Positions 19,742-31,470 are shown, counted from the stretch's first letter. The stretch is DNA of 38,834 nt from Mesostigma viride (GCA_009746045.1 RPFO01002316.1:1-38834); one strand, 5' to 3'. Program-made: numbers and translations. Notes: a model not told the origin generated them from the sequence alone.

Positions 19742-21730
19742 CCAGCCATGATGACACCATGGGAGCCTGAATCCTCATCATTTTTTTTCTGAGACATCCA
19801 TGTACGTAGGCCAGCCATGATGACACCATGGGAGCCTGAATCCTCATCATTAAATACATACATGCCATCCATGTACGTAGACAGGCCATGATGACACCAT
19901 GGGAGCCTGAATCCTCATCATTTACTATTCCTTGACATCCATGTACGTAGACGGGCCATGATGACACCATGGGAGCCTGAATCCTCATCATTTTTTTTTC
20001 TTTGACATCCATGTACATACGTAGGCCAGCCATGATGACACCAATGGAGCCTGAATTCTCATCATTAATTACATACATGCCATCCATGTACGTAGACAGG
20101 CCATGACATCTGACACCATGGGAGCCTGAATCCTCATCATTTACTATTCCTTGACATCCATGTACGTAGACGGGCCATGATGACACCATGGGAGCCTGAA
20201 TCCTCATCATTTTTTTTTCTTTGACATCCATGTACATACGTAGGCCAGCCATGATGACACCAATGGAGCCTGAATCCTCATCATTAATTACATACATAAA
20301 TGCCAACCATGTACATACACGGGCAATGATGACACCAATGGAGCCTGAATCCTCATCATTAATTACATAAATGGCAACCATGTACATACACGGGCAATGA
20401 TGACACCATGGGAGCCTGAATCCTCATCATTTTTTTTTTCTTTGACATCCATGTACATACGTAGGCCAGCCATGATGACACCAATGGAGCCTGAATCCTC
20501 ATCATTAATTACATACATGCCATCCATGTACGTAGACAAGCCATGATGACCCCATGGGAGCCTGAATCCTCATCATTAATTACATACATGCCATCCATGT
20601 ACGTAGACAGGCCATGATGACACCATGGGAGCCTGAATCCTCATCATTTACTATTCCTTGACATCCATGTACGTAGGCCAGCCATGGAGACACCATGGGA
20701 GCCTGAATCCTCCTCATTAATTACATAAATGCCAACCATGTACGTAGACAAGCCATGATGACCCCATGGGAGCCTGAATCCTCATCATTAATTACATAAA
20801 TGCCATCCATGTACGTAGACGGGCCATGATGACACCATGGGAGCCTGAATCCTCATCATTAATTACATAAATGCCATTCATGTACGTAGGCCAGCCATGG
20901 AGACACCCTGGGAGCCTGAATCCTCATCATTAATTACATACATGCCAACAATGTAGGTAGACAAGCCATGATGACACCATGGGAGCCTGAATCCTCATCA
21001 TTTATTTTATGAGACATCCATGTACGTAGGCCAGCCATGATGACACCATGGGAGCCTGAATCCTCATCATTTCTTTTTCTTTGACATCCATGTACGTAGG
21101 CCAGCCATGATGACACCATGGGAGCCTGAATCCTCCTCATTAATTACATACATGCCATCCATGTACGTACACGGGCCATGATGACACCATGGGAGCCTGA
21201 ATCCTCCTCATTTACTATTCCTTGACATCCATGTACGTAGACGGGCCATGATGACACCATGGGAGCCTGAATCCTCATCATTTTTTTTTCTTTGACATCC
21301 ATGTACATACGTAGGCCAGCCATGATGACACCAATGGAGCCTGAATCCTCATCATTAATTACATACATAAATGCCATGATCATCAATGACCCCATGGGAG
21401 CCTGAATCCTCATCATTAAATACATAAATGCCACGGTCCATGTACGTAGACGGGCCATGATGACACCAATGGAGCCTGAATCCTCATCATTAATTACATA
21501 AATGCCAACCATGTACATACACGGGCAATGATGACACCATGGGAGCCTGAATCCTCATCATTAATTACATAAATGCCAACCATGTACGTAGGCCAGCCAT
21601 GATGACACTATGGGAGCCTGAATCCTCATCATTAATTTCATACATGCCAACAACACGTAGACGGGCCATAATGACACCACGGGAGCCTGAATCCTCATCA
21701 TTTTTTTTTTTTGACATCCATGTACGTAGG
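19742..21730. repeat. 1990 bp higher-order repeat, copy 2
   Basis: Tandem, same-orientation copy of 17752-19741, near-identical, so the duplication is recent or maintained by unequal exchange. Confidence 0.9.
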
Positions 21731-24239
21731 CCAGCCATGATGACACCATGGGAGCCTGAATCCTCATCATTTACTATTCCTTGACATCCATGTACGTAGA
21801 CAAGCCATGATGACACCATGGGAGCCTGAATCCTCCTCATTAATTACATAAATGCCAACCATGTACGTAGACAAGCCATGATGACCCCATGGGAGCCTGA
21901 ATCCTCATCATTAATTACATAAATGCCATCCATGTAAGTAGACGGGCCATGATGACACCATGGGAGCCTGAATCCTCCTCATTAATTTCATACATGCCAA
22001 CAACACGTAGACGGGCCATAATGACACCACGGGAGCCTGAATCCTGATCATTTTTTTTTCTTTGACATCCATGTACGTAGGCCAGCCATGATGACACCAT
22101 GGGAGCCTGAATCCTCATCATTTTTTTTCTGAGACATCCATGTACGTAGGCCAGCCATGATGACACCATGGGAGCCTGAATCCTCATCATTAAATACATA
22201 CATGCCATCCATGTACGTAGACAGGCCATGACATCTGACACCATGGGAGCCTGAATCCTCATCATTTACTATTCCTTGACATCCATGTACGTAGACGGGC
22301 CATGATGACACCATGGGAGCCTGAATCCTCATCATTTTTTTTTCTTTGACATCCATGTACATACGTAGGCCAGCCATGATGACACCAATGGAGCCTGAAT
22401 CCTCATCATTAATTACATACATAAATGCCATGATCATCAATGACCCCATGGGAGCCTGAATCCTCATCATTAAATACATAAATGCCACGGTCCATGTACG
22501 TAGACGGGCCATGATGACACCAATGGAGCCTGAATCCTCATCATTAATTACATAAATGCCAACCATGTACATACACGGGCAATGATGACACCATGGGAGC
22601 CTGAATCCTCATCATTAATTACATAAATGCCAACCATGTACGTAGGCCAGCCATGATGACACTATGGGAGCCTGAATCCTCATCATTAATTTCATACATG
22701 CCAACAACACGTAGACGGGCCATAATGACACCACGGGAGCCTGAATCCTCATCATTTTTTTTTCTTTGACATCCATGTACGTAGGCCAGCCATGATGACA
22801 CCATGGGAGCCTGAATCCTCATCATTTTTTTTCTGAGACATCCATGTACGTAGGCCAGCCATGATGACACCATGGGAGCCTGAATCCTCATCATTAAATA
22901 CATACATGCCATCCATGTACGTAGACAGGCCATGATGACACCATGGGAGCCTGAATCCTCATCATTTACTATTCCTTGACATCCATGTACGTAGACGGGC
23001 CATGATGACACCATGGGAGCCTGAATCCTCATCATTTTTTTTTCTTTGACATCCATGTACATACGTAGGCCAGCCATGATGACACCAATGGAGCCTGAAT
23101 TCTCATCATTAATTACATACATGCCATCCATGTACGTAGACAGGCCATGACATCTGACACCATGGGAGCCTGAATCCTCATCATTTACTATTCCTTGACA
23201 TCCATGTACGTAGACGGGCCATGATGACACCATGGGAGCCTGAATCCTCATCATTTTTTTTTCTTTGACATCCATGTACATACGTAGGCCAGCCATGATG
23301 ACACCAATGGAGCCTGAATCCTCATCATTAATTACATACATAAATGCCAACCATGTACATACACGGGCAATGATGACACCAATGGAGCCTGAATCCTCAT
23401 CATTAATTACATAAATGCCAACCATGTACATACACGGGCAATGATTACACCATGGGAGCCTGAATCCTCATCATTTTTTTTTTCTTTGACATCCATGTAC
23501 ATACGTAGGCCAGCCATGATGACACCAATGGAGCCTGAATCCTCATCATTAATTACATACATGCCATCCATGTACGTAGACAAGCCATGATGACACCATG
23601 GGAGCCTGAATCCTCATCATTAATTACATACATGCCATCCATGTACGTAGACAGGCCATGATGACACCATGGGAGCCTGAATCCTCATCATTTACTATTC
23701 CTTGACATCCATGTACGTAGGCCAGCCATGGAGACACCATGGGAGCCTGAATCCTCCTCATTAATTACATAAATGCCAACCATGTACGTAGACAAGCCAT
23801 GATGACCCCATGGGAGCCTGAATCCTCATCATTAATTACATAAATGCCATCCATGTACGTAGACGGGCCATGATGACACCATGGGAGCCTGAATCCTCCT
23901 CATTAATTACATAAATGCCAACCATGTACGTAGACAAGCCATGATGACACCATGGGAGCCTGAATCCTCATCATTTACTATTCCTTGACATCCATGTACG
24001 TAGGCCAGCCATGATGACACCAATGGAGCCTGAATCCTCCTCGTTAATTACATAAATGCCAACCATGTACGTAGACAAGCCATGATGACCCCATGGGAGC
24101 CTGAATCCTCATCATTTACTATTCCTTGACATCCATGTACGTAGACGGGCCATGATGACACCATGGGAGCCTGAATCCTCATCATTTACTATTCCTTGAC
24201 ATCCATGTACGTAGGCCAGCCATGATGACACCAATGGAG

Positions 24240-24277
24240 CCTGAATCCTCTTCATTTTCTTAATGAGAGGATTCAGG
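24240..24277. repeat. Micro-inversion hairpin within the satellite
   Basis: CCTGAATCCTC (24240-24250) faces GAGGATTCAGG (24267-24277), 11 bp arms and a 16 bp loop. The second arm is a fragment of the satellite core in reverse orientation, the only such inversion noticed in the left array. Confidence 0.85.
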
Positions 24278-26011
24278 TTACATAAATGCCAACCATGTAG
24301 GTAGACAAGCCATGATGACACCATGGGAGCCTGAATCCTCATCATTAAATACATAAATGCCATCCATGTACGTAGGCCAGCCATGGAGACACCATGGGAG
24401 CCTGAATCCTCCTCATTAATTACATAAATGCCAACCATGTACGTAGACAAGCCATGATGACACCATGGGAGCCTGAATCCTCATCATTTACTATTCCTTG
24501 ACATCCATGTACGTAGGCCAGCCATGATGACACCAATGGAGCCTGAATCCTCCTCGTTAATTACATAAATGCCAACCATGTACGTAGACAAGCCATGATG
24601 ACCCCATGGGAGCCTGAATCCTCATCATTTACTATTCCTTGACATCCATGTACGTAGACGGGCCATGATGACACCATGGGAGCCTGAATCCTCTTCATTA
24701 ATTACATAAATGCCAACCATGTACGTAGACGGGCCATGATGACACCATGGGAGCCTGAATCCTCATCATTTTTTTTATGAAACATCCATGTACGTAGGCC
24801 AGCCATGATGACACCATGGGAGCCTGAATCCTCATCATTTTTTTTTCTTTGACATCCATGTACGTAGACGGGCCATGATGACACCATGGGAGCCTGAATC
24901 CTCATCATTAATTACATACATGCCATCCATGTACGTACACGGGCCATGATGACACCATGGGAGCCTGAATCCTCATCATTTACTATTCCTTGACATCCAT
25001 GTACGTAGGCCAGCCATGGAGACACCATGGGAGCCTGAATCCTCCTCGTTAATTACATAAATGCCAACCATGTACGTAGACAAGCCATGATGACCCCATG
25101 GGAGCCTGAATCCTCATCATTAATTACATAAATGCCATTCATGTACGTAGGCCAGCCATGGAGACACCATGGGAGCCTGAATCCTCATCATTAATTACAT
25201 ACATGCCAACAATGTAGGTAGACAAGCCATGATGACACCATGGGAGCCTGAATCCTCATCATTTATTTTATGAGACATCCATGTACGTAGGCCAGCCATG
25301 ATGACACCATGGGAGCCTGAATCCTCATCATTTCTTTTTCTTTGACATCCATGTACGTAGGCCAGCCATGATGACACCATGGGAGCCTGAATCCTCCTCA
25401 TTAATTACATACATGCCATCCATGTACGTACACGGGCCATGATGACACCATGGGAGCCTGAATCCTCCTCATTTACTATTCCTTGACATCCATGTACGTA
25501 GGCCAGCCATGGAGACACCATGGGAGCCTGAATCCTCATCATTAATTACATAAATGCCAACCATGTACGTAGACAAGCCATGATGACACCATGGGAGCCT
25601 GAATCCTCCTCATTAATTACATAAATGCCAACCATGTACGTAGACAAGCCATGATGACACCATGGGAGCCTGAATCCTCATCATTAATTACATACATGCC
25701 ATCCATGTACGTAGACAGGCCATGATGACACCATGGGAGCCTGAATCCTCATCATTTACTATTCCTTGACATCCATGTACGTAGGCCAGCCATGGAGACA
25801 CCATGGGAGCCTGAATCCTCATCATTAAATACATAAATGCCATCCATGTAATTAACTCGTCGTCTGTCCCTGGTCCTCTACGGAGGACTGAGTTGAACTC
25901 AGTCCTCTCTAGAGGACCGAGTTTTTGGGTTTCGTAGAAAATTCGCCCCGGTCAGAATGTTTGACAAAAAAATTCTCTCAAAATTTATTCAAATACTACG
26001 TGAAAAGATCT

Positions 26012-26208
26012 ATCCATTTCTGGCCTTGCCTTGCTTTGCATGCATCACCACAAAACATCAAATTTATTACAATATGTGTGCTAGCTCTATACGGTGGAAT
26101 AACACAGACATGTCTACCAGATGGCAACACGGCCATCTGTATGCTAGGGTGAGCACACTATGTGAATGTGCAGGGCCAGCCCACAGCAGCTGTGCCCCTG
26201 CTCTACCC
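26012..26208 (-). repeat. Split direct repeat B2
   Basis: 197 bp from atccatttctggcc to gctctaccc, identical to 26440-26636. Forms the outer 3' end of the element in its own orientation. Confidence 0.95.
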
Positions 26209-26232
26209 CTTTTGCCAGGGTGGGTGGGTGGG

Positions 26233-26439
26233 AGGCAAAAGAAACAACCTGCTTCCCTAGAATGGAAGCCCACCCTTTATAGCAACCACCTCTCCAGCCA
26301 ACCCCTACCTGGGTGGCTGGGGTACGGGTGCCAGCACAAAAAATATTTTTTCTAAAATTATTTTTTCTTTTGGTGCTATACGGCGTTGCATTCTCCGCTC
26401 AGCAGGTTAGTCATAGATAAAATGAGCATAGCTCACCAA
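26233..26439 (-). repeat. Split direct repeat A2
   Basis: 207 bp from aggcaaaagaaacaacctgc to gctcaccaa. Matches 31119-31326 except one T-run indel and one T/C substitution. Abuts B1 without spacer. Confidence 0.95.
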
Positions 26440-26636
26440 ATCCATTTCTGGCCTTGCCTTGCTTTGCATGCATCACCACAAAACATCAAATTTATTACAA
26501 TATGTGTGCTAGCTCTATACGGTGGAATAACACAGACATGTCTACCAGATGGCAACACGGCCATCTGTATGCTAGGGTGAGCACACTATGTGAATGTGCA
26601 GGGCCAGCCCACAGCAGCTGTGCCCCTGCTCTACCC
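26440..26636 (-). repeat. Split direct repeat B1
   Basis: 197 bp, identical to 26012-26208, directly next to A2. About 195 bp separate it from the recombinase stop codon. Confidence 0.95.
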
Positions 26637-26765
26637 ACATCTCCTTACATGGCTAACAGCCGAAAATACGTAGGACATGCAAAAAAGAAAACTTAAACTA
26701 CCTAGCTATGGGGGTACTTTGTCCCAACCCAGGTTCACCCTCGGGTTAGTTAAACCATTTCCCCC

Positions 26766-26793
26766 CTGACCTCCCACACAAGGGTGAGGTCAG
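26766..26793. terminator. Hairpin in the retrotransposon 3' region
   Basis: CTGACCTC pairs with GAGGTCAG across a 12-base loop, about 40 bp beyond the recombinase stop (on the minus strand). It may be a 3' processing or reverse-transcription structure; the role is inference. Confidence 0.4.
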
Positions 26794-26831
26794 TTGATAG
26801 CTAAAAGACGAGAGATAAAAACAGGAGGACG

Positions 26832-27610
26832 TCAAAACTCGACGCCACCGAAGTGGCGCCGGAAAGCCGCTGGGTCAAAACCCAGGGCCTGAGCCCAGAG
26901 GGCGGGTGGGATGTCGCGCCCCAGGAGGCTGCGGTGGAGGCCAATGTAGCGCGTGACCGAGAGGGCCGAAGCCCACCGGCCGCGCAGCTGGATGGCCTCC
27001 GGCGACTCGCCAGCGATGGCGTCGTGCGTCGCCCCCCCATGCCGGAGGCTGTGAAAAGAAAACATCCCTGGGATGCCCATGCGGGCCTGCACAGCCTCCC
27101 ACTGCTGCCTAGCCTGGCTGTACGTTAAGCCCGAAAGAGGAGTGCATCCGGGGGCTGGCCAGCCGTCAGACGTCGCAGGAGCCACAAAGAAAGTGGATCC
27201 CGGACGAGGACGTGCTGGGCCGCCCCCTGCGCAGTTTTGGGGTTGCGCAGCACAAGGGCACCGACCATGGGCCCTGGCTCGAGAAGGGGGTGGCCGGGAT
27301 GAGCCACATCCCGAACCCGCAGCCCTAGCGCCTCGCTAATGCGTAAATACTGCTGGAAAGCAATAATAATCAACGCACTCAAATGCACCTGTCGACGTGA
27401 AACTAGCAACAGGGCAGTGAAATAGCAAAGGCGCCAGGGCATAGGCGGAGGGCTGACAGCCGGAACAAGCCGCTGCCAACCTGCTAGCAGGCGGTCCGCC
27501 AGTACCCAATTCCGAACAATGTCGGGGTAGTACAGGTGCAGACAGGCCTTGGCATGCTGGCATAAGGTACGCCCCCGCCCGCCCTGGCATGGTAGACAGC
27601 AGAAATCCAC
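26832..27610 (-). pseudogene. Tyrosine recombinase (frameshifted)
   Basis: All catalytic positions of a lambda-integrase-type recombinase are readable. In the first frame (27610-27125), QQYLRISEALGLRVRDV gives the first Arg and LRNPKTAQGA the Lys. In the second frame (27185-26832), HSLRHGGATHDA gives His-x-x-Arg, GRWAS gives the second His/Trp position, and TRYIG gives the nucleophilic Tyr. A core-binding-like helical region (CEWISAVYHA) precedes it in the RNase H frame. The enzyme would cut and rejoin DNA at the circle junction and target. One frame change lies between 27125 and 27185 and another near 27580 in a G-rich run. All motifs are intact, so only the frame is broken. Confidence 0.85.
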
Positions 27611-27765
27611 TCACAGAAAATGGCTTCCGCGTCAGCTGGGTCGACAGGGCCAGGTGGCGCCCACGCCACGTAGACAGCCGCCGCACGCCGGTACGCTGGC
27701 AAGGTAGACACAGGGTTGACTGTGCCCTCCAAAAGTGCCAAGTCCCGAGGGCGTCGCGCCCCCTC

Positions 27766-27795
27766 AGGCCCAGGGTTGGGATGCACGTCACCACA
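27766..27795 (-). other. 2A-like motif CGDVHPNPGP
   Basis: Located after the last RNase H acidic residue and before the recombinase, in frame with RNase H. Canonical 2A ribosome-skipping peptides end D-(V/I)-E-x-N-P-G-P. Here the Glu is His and x is Pro. The same GDVHPNPGP variant is, to my knowledge, frequent in some retrotransposon proteins, with doubtful skipping activity. Confidence 0.6.
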
Positions 27796-27816
27796 CCGGG
27801 TCAAGTCAGGAATCCA

Positions 27817-28521
27817 AGCGCCACGCCGACTGGCCTTGTCAGCTGGGTTGTGGTCGGTAGCCACCCAGACCCAGTGGCTCTGCATGTCGCCAGCCAGTGA
27901 CAGAGCGCAGTAGCGCCGAACCAGCTGGTTGAGGCGGTAGGAAGACGACCGCCCTCTGACAAACGCCCCCACCACAGCACTGGAGTCTACGAGCCGGACG
28001 ACTCGCTTACCTCGACACGCCTTGGTCCGGCACGACCACTCGACCCCCTGTGTCGCAGCAATCGCCTCCTTGACGTTGATGTGGTTAGGCTGCCCCCGCC
28101 ACCGGTAGGACAGTGCCGTACGCCAGTGGCCACTATCCAGCAGGCTGTAGTCCCCCTCCTCCATGCGCTCCAGGTCCCAGTCCTCCCCAGACGTTAAAGC
28201 TGTCGTCCGCCACCCCCGCGCTTCGCGCCGGGTCGCCAGCCGGGCACAATCGGCCCCAGGCAGGTCCCTGTAGACCACCCCACCGCCGGAGCCGCTCGCA
28301 TCACTTGCGACGACCCGGTCAGAAAGGGGCCGGGCCCTGGCCGCCCTCAAAAAGGGGGCCAGGTCGATCGCCGCCTGAAGCTCCTGGCGGGCCCCCGCAG
28401 GGAGGCGCCAGCGGCGCCCAGGCAGGGAGGCATTCATGGCTGCTAGCAGCCGGTACGTCTCAGACCACACCGAAAGCATGGGGCGGCACAGCAGATGCAT
28501 CCACACCCACTTCCCAAGCAC
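27817..28521 (-). CDS. RNase H region of the retrotransposon pol
   Basis: The frame starting at 28521 has GKWVWMHLLCRPMLSVWSETYRLL (connection region; compare the LxGKxxxxxxxxRPxLSxxxxxYxxL pattern of DIRS-type elements), followed by the four acidic RNase H positions: DRVVASDASGSGGG (D), INVKEAIAATQGVEW (E), RLVDSSAVVGAF (D) and WVATDHNPADKASR (D). It removes the RNA strand of the RNA-DNA hybrid. It is joined to the RT only by changing frame near 28520-28620, where a TAG and a short shifted segment (ERVVAVIALLIES) intervene. The frame stays open through the 2A-like motif into the recombinase N-terminus, ending at 27484. Confidence 0.85.
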
Positions 28522-28564
28522 AGAACTAAGTTCGCGGTAGTATGTAAACCCGCGATCTAAGATT

Positions 28565-29950
28565 CTATGAGTAGCGCGATAACTGCCACCACACGCTCAG
28601 GAACAGGCACCACGTCACCATCTCTTTGGTGAATGACCCCACCGCCTGCACACCAGTCTGCTCTGCTGTCGCCCGTACCACCTTGTCAGACTTCTGCACC
28701 AGCCCAACAGCGGCGTAGGCAGCCTGAACACGATCTAGCTGCTGATTCACCCCATCCACCGACGCACAGTGGGTGAAATGGAGGTCATCGATCGTCACAG
28801 CATGCATACCTTCCAGATCCTGCCGAGATTCGAAGCACGGCGAGGGCGCCAAGGGCGCAGCAGGGTCCTCCTCCAGCCTCAGCCGGACGGTCTCCCCCGC
28901 CTCGTTGGCCTCCGCCACCAGGATCAGCGCGGACATGTTGATGCTCAGCCCACGACTAGCCTCCAACGGCGGCTTGGGGCCACAGCGGTACAACACAGAC
29001 TGATGCACACACTGGGCCACGGCGACGGCCAGCTTGTTGCCCATTGGCCAGCACAACATCCACGGCCACACCTTCCGACGAGCCCCACTCAGGCCCACCA
29101 GATCCGACCACACCGGCATCCACGCACAGTACCGCCGCATCCAAACTGGCAGGCGGAGTCTGTTGTAGTACGAATCCAAATCTGATACGCCCCCAAAAAC
29201 ATCCTCCCCAGCGCGCGTGGGCAAATCGCAAATCACGCCAAGGTGTGGTAAAAAAGCGGGCATAGGATCTGGTAGTGGCATGTTGCCACGCCGGTTGTCC
29301 ACAATCAGCCGTATACGGCCGTCGGGCTTTCCGACCCCAAAAGTACCGTTCACCATAGGCGGCTCCTCCTCAAAAAATCCACCCAAAATCCCCCTCTCCA
29401 CACACACCGTGCAAACCCGCGCGAACTCCTCCATGCTACACCCCCGCGAGATCCGCATCGACTTCTGCAAGATCCGCTCTGCTGGGCTCAGCGTCCGTAC
29501 CATCCTACTCTCATCATTCAAAATTGCTCCCCAAGAGGGGGGTAGTAAGTTCAGCACATCCACTTGGCCACCTTCCCCCGGACCAGGCAAGCCAAGCGTG
29601 CGGCCACTAACGGTTCGTAAGGGGCTCCTTCAGCATATTCACCCCCATCCACTACAGATCCTGCCATTGCCGCTACGGAACCACCGTTCCGGCGGACAAA
29701 GGACCTGCAAGCATCATCGATCCCATCTAGGGCCGCCTGCTGCAGAGGCCCGGGCACACGGGCTGAATCTACAGCAGGCGGGTCTCGCCCCCCCCCCCCA
29801 TCCAGTTTAACGCCCTAACCGTCTGACAGGCTAGTGTGCGAGCATTAAAAGCCCGACTCATCCTATCGCGCCTACGGCCTGAGCGTACCTGCTGCCACCA
29901 GTCACGAGGTGGCAGGGGTGCTGGAAGAGGTAGTGGAAGAAGGCACCGCT
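28565..29950 (-). pseudogene. Reverse transcriptase region of the retrotransposon pol (frameshifted)
   Basis: The main frame (29590-28565) holds the RT blocks: GVGKPDGRIRLIVDNR (residues 86-100), SDLDSYYNRLRLP (136-148, catalytic Asp), WPMGNKLAVAVAQ (181-193), and AVTIDDLHF (264-272, equivalent of the YxDD box with Thr-Ile before the two Asp). Upstream coding continues in two other frames: RPLQQAALDGIDDACRSF-type sequence at 29757-29551, and WWQQVRSGRRRDRMSR at 30146-29769. The change near 29788-29799 coincides with twelve consecutive G (minus strand). The enzyme copies element RNA into DNA. The RT core is intact; the linking frames are broken. Confidence 0.85.
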
Positions 29951-29953
29951 CCC

Positions 29954-31050
29954 TCACTTGTTGTTGTTGGACGGGCCGCCCTGCCCCTTCTTGCCGGGAC
30001 CCTGCTCCAGCTTGTGCTGCAGCTTCCCCATGCTCATCGCCGCCCGCACCGCCGGAGACGCCAGCATTGCTCCACCCTCCTGGAATGGCAGCATTGCCGA
30101 CGGAGTCCCCTTCCAACCCGTCGACCCCACATCCACCAGCTGGCATGCCGTGATCAGCTTTGCCAGGTACTCGGCTGCTGCCAGCTCCAGAATTACTTCG
30201 GAGCGTGGCGTGGCCCAGTAGCCAAATTCTGTCACCATCGTGTCCAGAATTCCTGCCATCTGCAGGAGCAGCATCCGCCTCTCCCCGCTGGCTGAGCTGC
30301 CGTGCATCGTCAGCATTAACGATGCACGGATGGACTTCCCCCCCACGCTCTCCGCGTAGTCCAGCATCCCGGCAGCACCGCCTCCAGCATGTTGCTCACC
30401 AGGACCGGCACTGCATGCCCGCTCAGCGCCACCCCCTTCGTGCGCGCCAGCCTGCCAGCAGTCGCCGCTGCGGCTGGGCTTGCAGCTGCTGGAGTCTTTG
30501 CCTGGTCCAGCAGCTTCGACATGGCCGATATCAGGTCGCCAATATCTCCGCCAGTGCGGGCGTTGCCCGGCGGGATGGAAGCCCTCCAGCTGGCGTTGCA
30601 TAGCCCGTCTCGGTCCCCAGCAGCCGACCTATGTTTCGGTCTAGGTCCGCCACATCCTGGTCGATCGCCCCAGGGCGCCATCCTCCTCGCCAGCGCCCGG
30701 TCCACCATGCCCCGCCCCTCCGCTTCCACCTGCCGAAGGGGGAACACCCCCAGTTCCCACCCACCTGCTGACACTGGTGGATCCGGCTCTGCAATAGCCT
30801 CCCCCAGTTGCGCTGCTAGCACATCGGCCAGGGCCTCCTCCCCATCCCAGTCGCTGACAAACCCCCTTTCTCCAACACGTCCATGACGTTCTTGGCACGC
30901 CCCGGATTGAGCTTCTGGATCCGCTCTAGCCAATGCCCCTCCCCTAGGATCTTCTGGACCGCAGTGCGGCCTCCTTTGGGGTGCATCCCTCCTGGCTTCT
31001 TGCTTGAGCTTTGCTATGAAATTCCGCTCTGGGGCTGTCACTGAGGTCAT
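29954..31050 (-). pseudogene. gag-like first ORF of the retrotransposon (frameshifted)
   Basis: Starts at ATG 31050 (MTSVTAPERNFIAKLKQEAR), 69 bp after repeat A1. Coding then alternates between frames: VQKILGEGHWLERIQKLNPG near 30975-30850; DWDGEEALADVLAAQLGEAI near 30850-30700; DQDVADLDRNIGRLLGTETG near 30670-30560; DLISAMSKLLDQAKTP near 30530-30390; then ILDTMVTEFGYWATPRSEVI to a basic tail (GPGKKGQGGPSNNNK) at 29954. At least five frame changes are needed. The position, helical composition and basic C-terminus fit a nucleocapsid-like protein; no zinc knuckle is seen. Identification rests mainly on position. Confidence 0.6.
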
Positions 31051-31118
31051 GGTGGGTTATAATGCTTGATGTGTTATATTGCGTTTTGTTTTTTGTGATG
31101 TGGTCACTTGAGGTTCTC

Positions 31119-31326
31119 AGGCAAAAGAAACAACCTGCTTCCCTAGAATGGAAGCCCACCCTTTATAGCAACCACCTCTCCAGCCAACCCCTACCTGGGT
31201 GGCTGGGGTACGGGTGCCAGCACAAAAAATATTTTTTTCTAAAATTATTTTTTCCTTTGGTGCTATACGGCGTTGCATTCTCCGCTCAGCAGGTTAGTCA
31301 TAGATAAAATGAGCATAGCTCACCAA
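31119..31326 (-). repeat. Split direct repeat A1
   Basis: 208 bp copy of 26233-26439, outer 5' end of the element in its own orientation. Probably contains promoter sequence; no convincing TATA box was seen. Confidence 0.95.
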
Positions 31327-31470
31327 TTCTTGGACATATTTTTGGGATTTTTTTGGATTTGGTATGAGCGGCTAAATGTACGGTCAAAGTACAGGTGGTA
31401 AGGGTACTTTTCCACGTGAAACGCGAGTTCCGGAAATGCACGACCTAGCCATGGCGGCTCGCGCCCATGC

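Larger units (their letters stand above)
17752..25850. repeat. 8.1 kb satellite, constant core plus variable linker
   Basis: Roughly 115-120 units (by length) of about 66-72 bp. Each has a near-constant core of about 36 bp (atgatgacaccatggg, gagcctgaatcctcatcatt) and a linker from four or so families: TTTACTATTCCTTGACATCC; T-run plus CTTTGACATCC; TTAATTACATAAATGCC; and T-run plus CTGAGACATCC. Each linker ends in catgtacgtag plus ACGGGCC, ACAAGCC, ACAGGCC or GCCAGCC. The core starts and ends with an inverted ATGATGA/TCATCAT. Unit length is often 69 bp, so minus-strand frames of up to 270 residues with NDEDSGSHGVIMA repeats stay open; these are not genes. Confidence 0.97.
26012..31326 (-). mobile_element. 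Tyrosine-recombinase retrotransposon (DIRS order, PAT/TOC/Kangaroo-type), split direct repeats
   Basis: Read on the minus strand the order is A1 (31326-31119), gag-like, RT, RNase H, tyrosine recombinase, B1 (26636-26440), A2 (26439-26233), a 24 bp spacer, B2 (26208-26012). This A1-ORFs-B1-A2-B2 layout is the split direct repeat diagnostic of PAT-like and Ngaro elements. Such elements integrate through a circular intermediate with the recombinase and make no target duplication. No aspartic protease or DDE integrase and no methyltransferase domain is seen. The B1-A2 junction (CACCAA|ATCCATT) matches both outer ends and probably marks the recombination site. B1 and B2 are identical over 197 bp. 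A1 and A2 differ by one substitution and one T-run indel, so insertion is recent. Confidence 0.9.

Noticed and set aside
17732-25401. Minus-strand ORFs up to 270 residues with NDEDSGSHGVIMA repeats
   Set aside because: They follow the satellite period (often 69 bp, a multiple of three), repeat identically with the higher-order duplication, and break wherever a linker changes length.
17752-25850. CRISPR-like layout: constant core of about 36 bp separated by 30-36 bp spacers
   Set aside because: Spacers belong to about four recurring families, the DNA is eukaryotic, the array is 8 kb, and no cas genes are present.
26012-31326. Interpretation as an LTR retrotransposon or as two separate insertions sharing repeats
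   Set aside because: The A and B repeats are in split order, there is no DDE integrase or protease, and a tyrosine recombinase is present. One split-direct-repeat element explains all four repeats.
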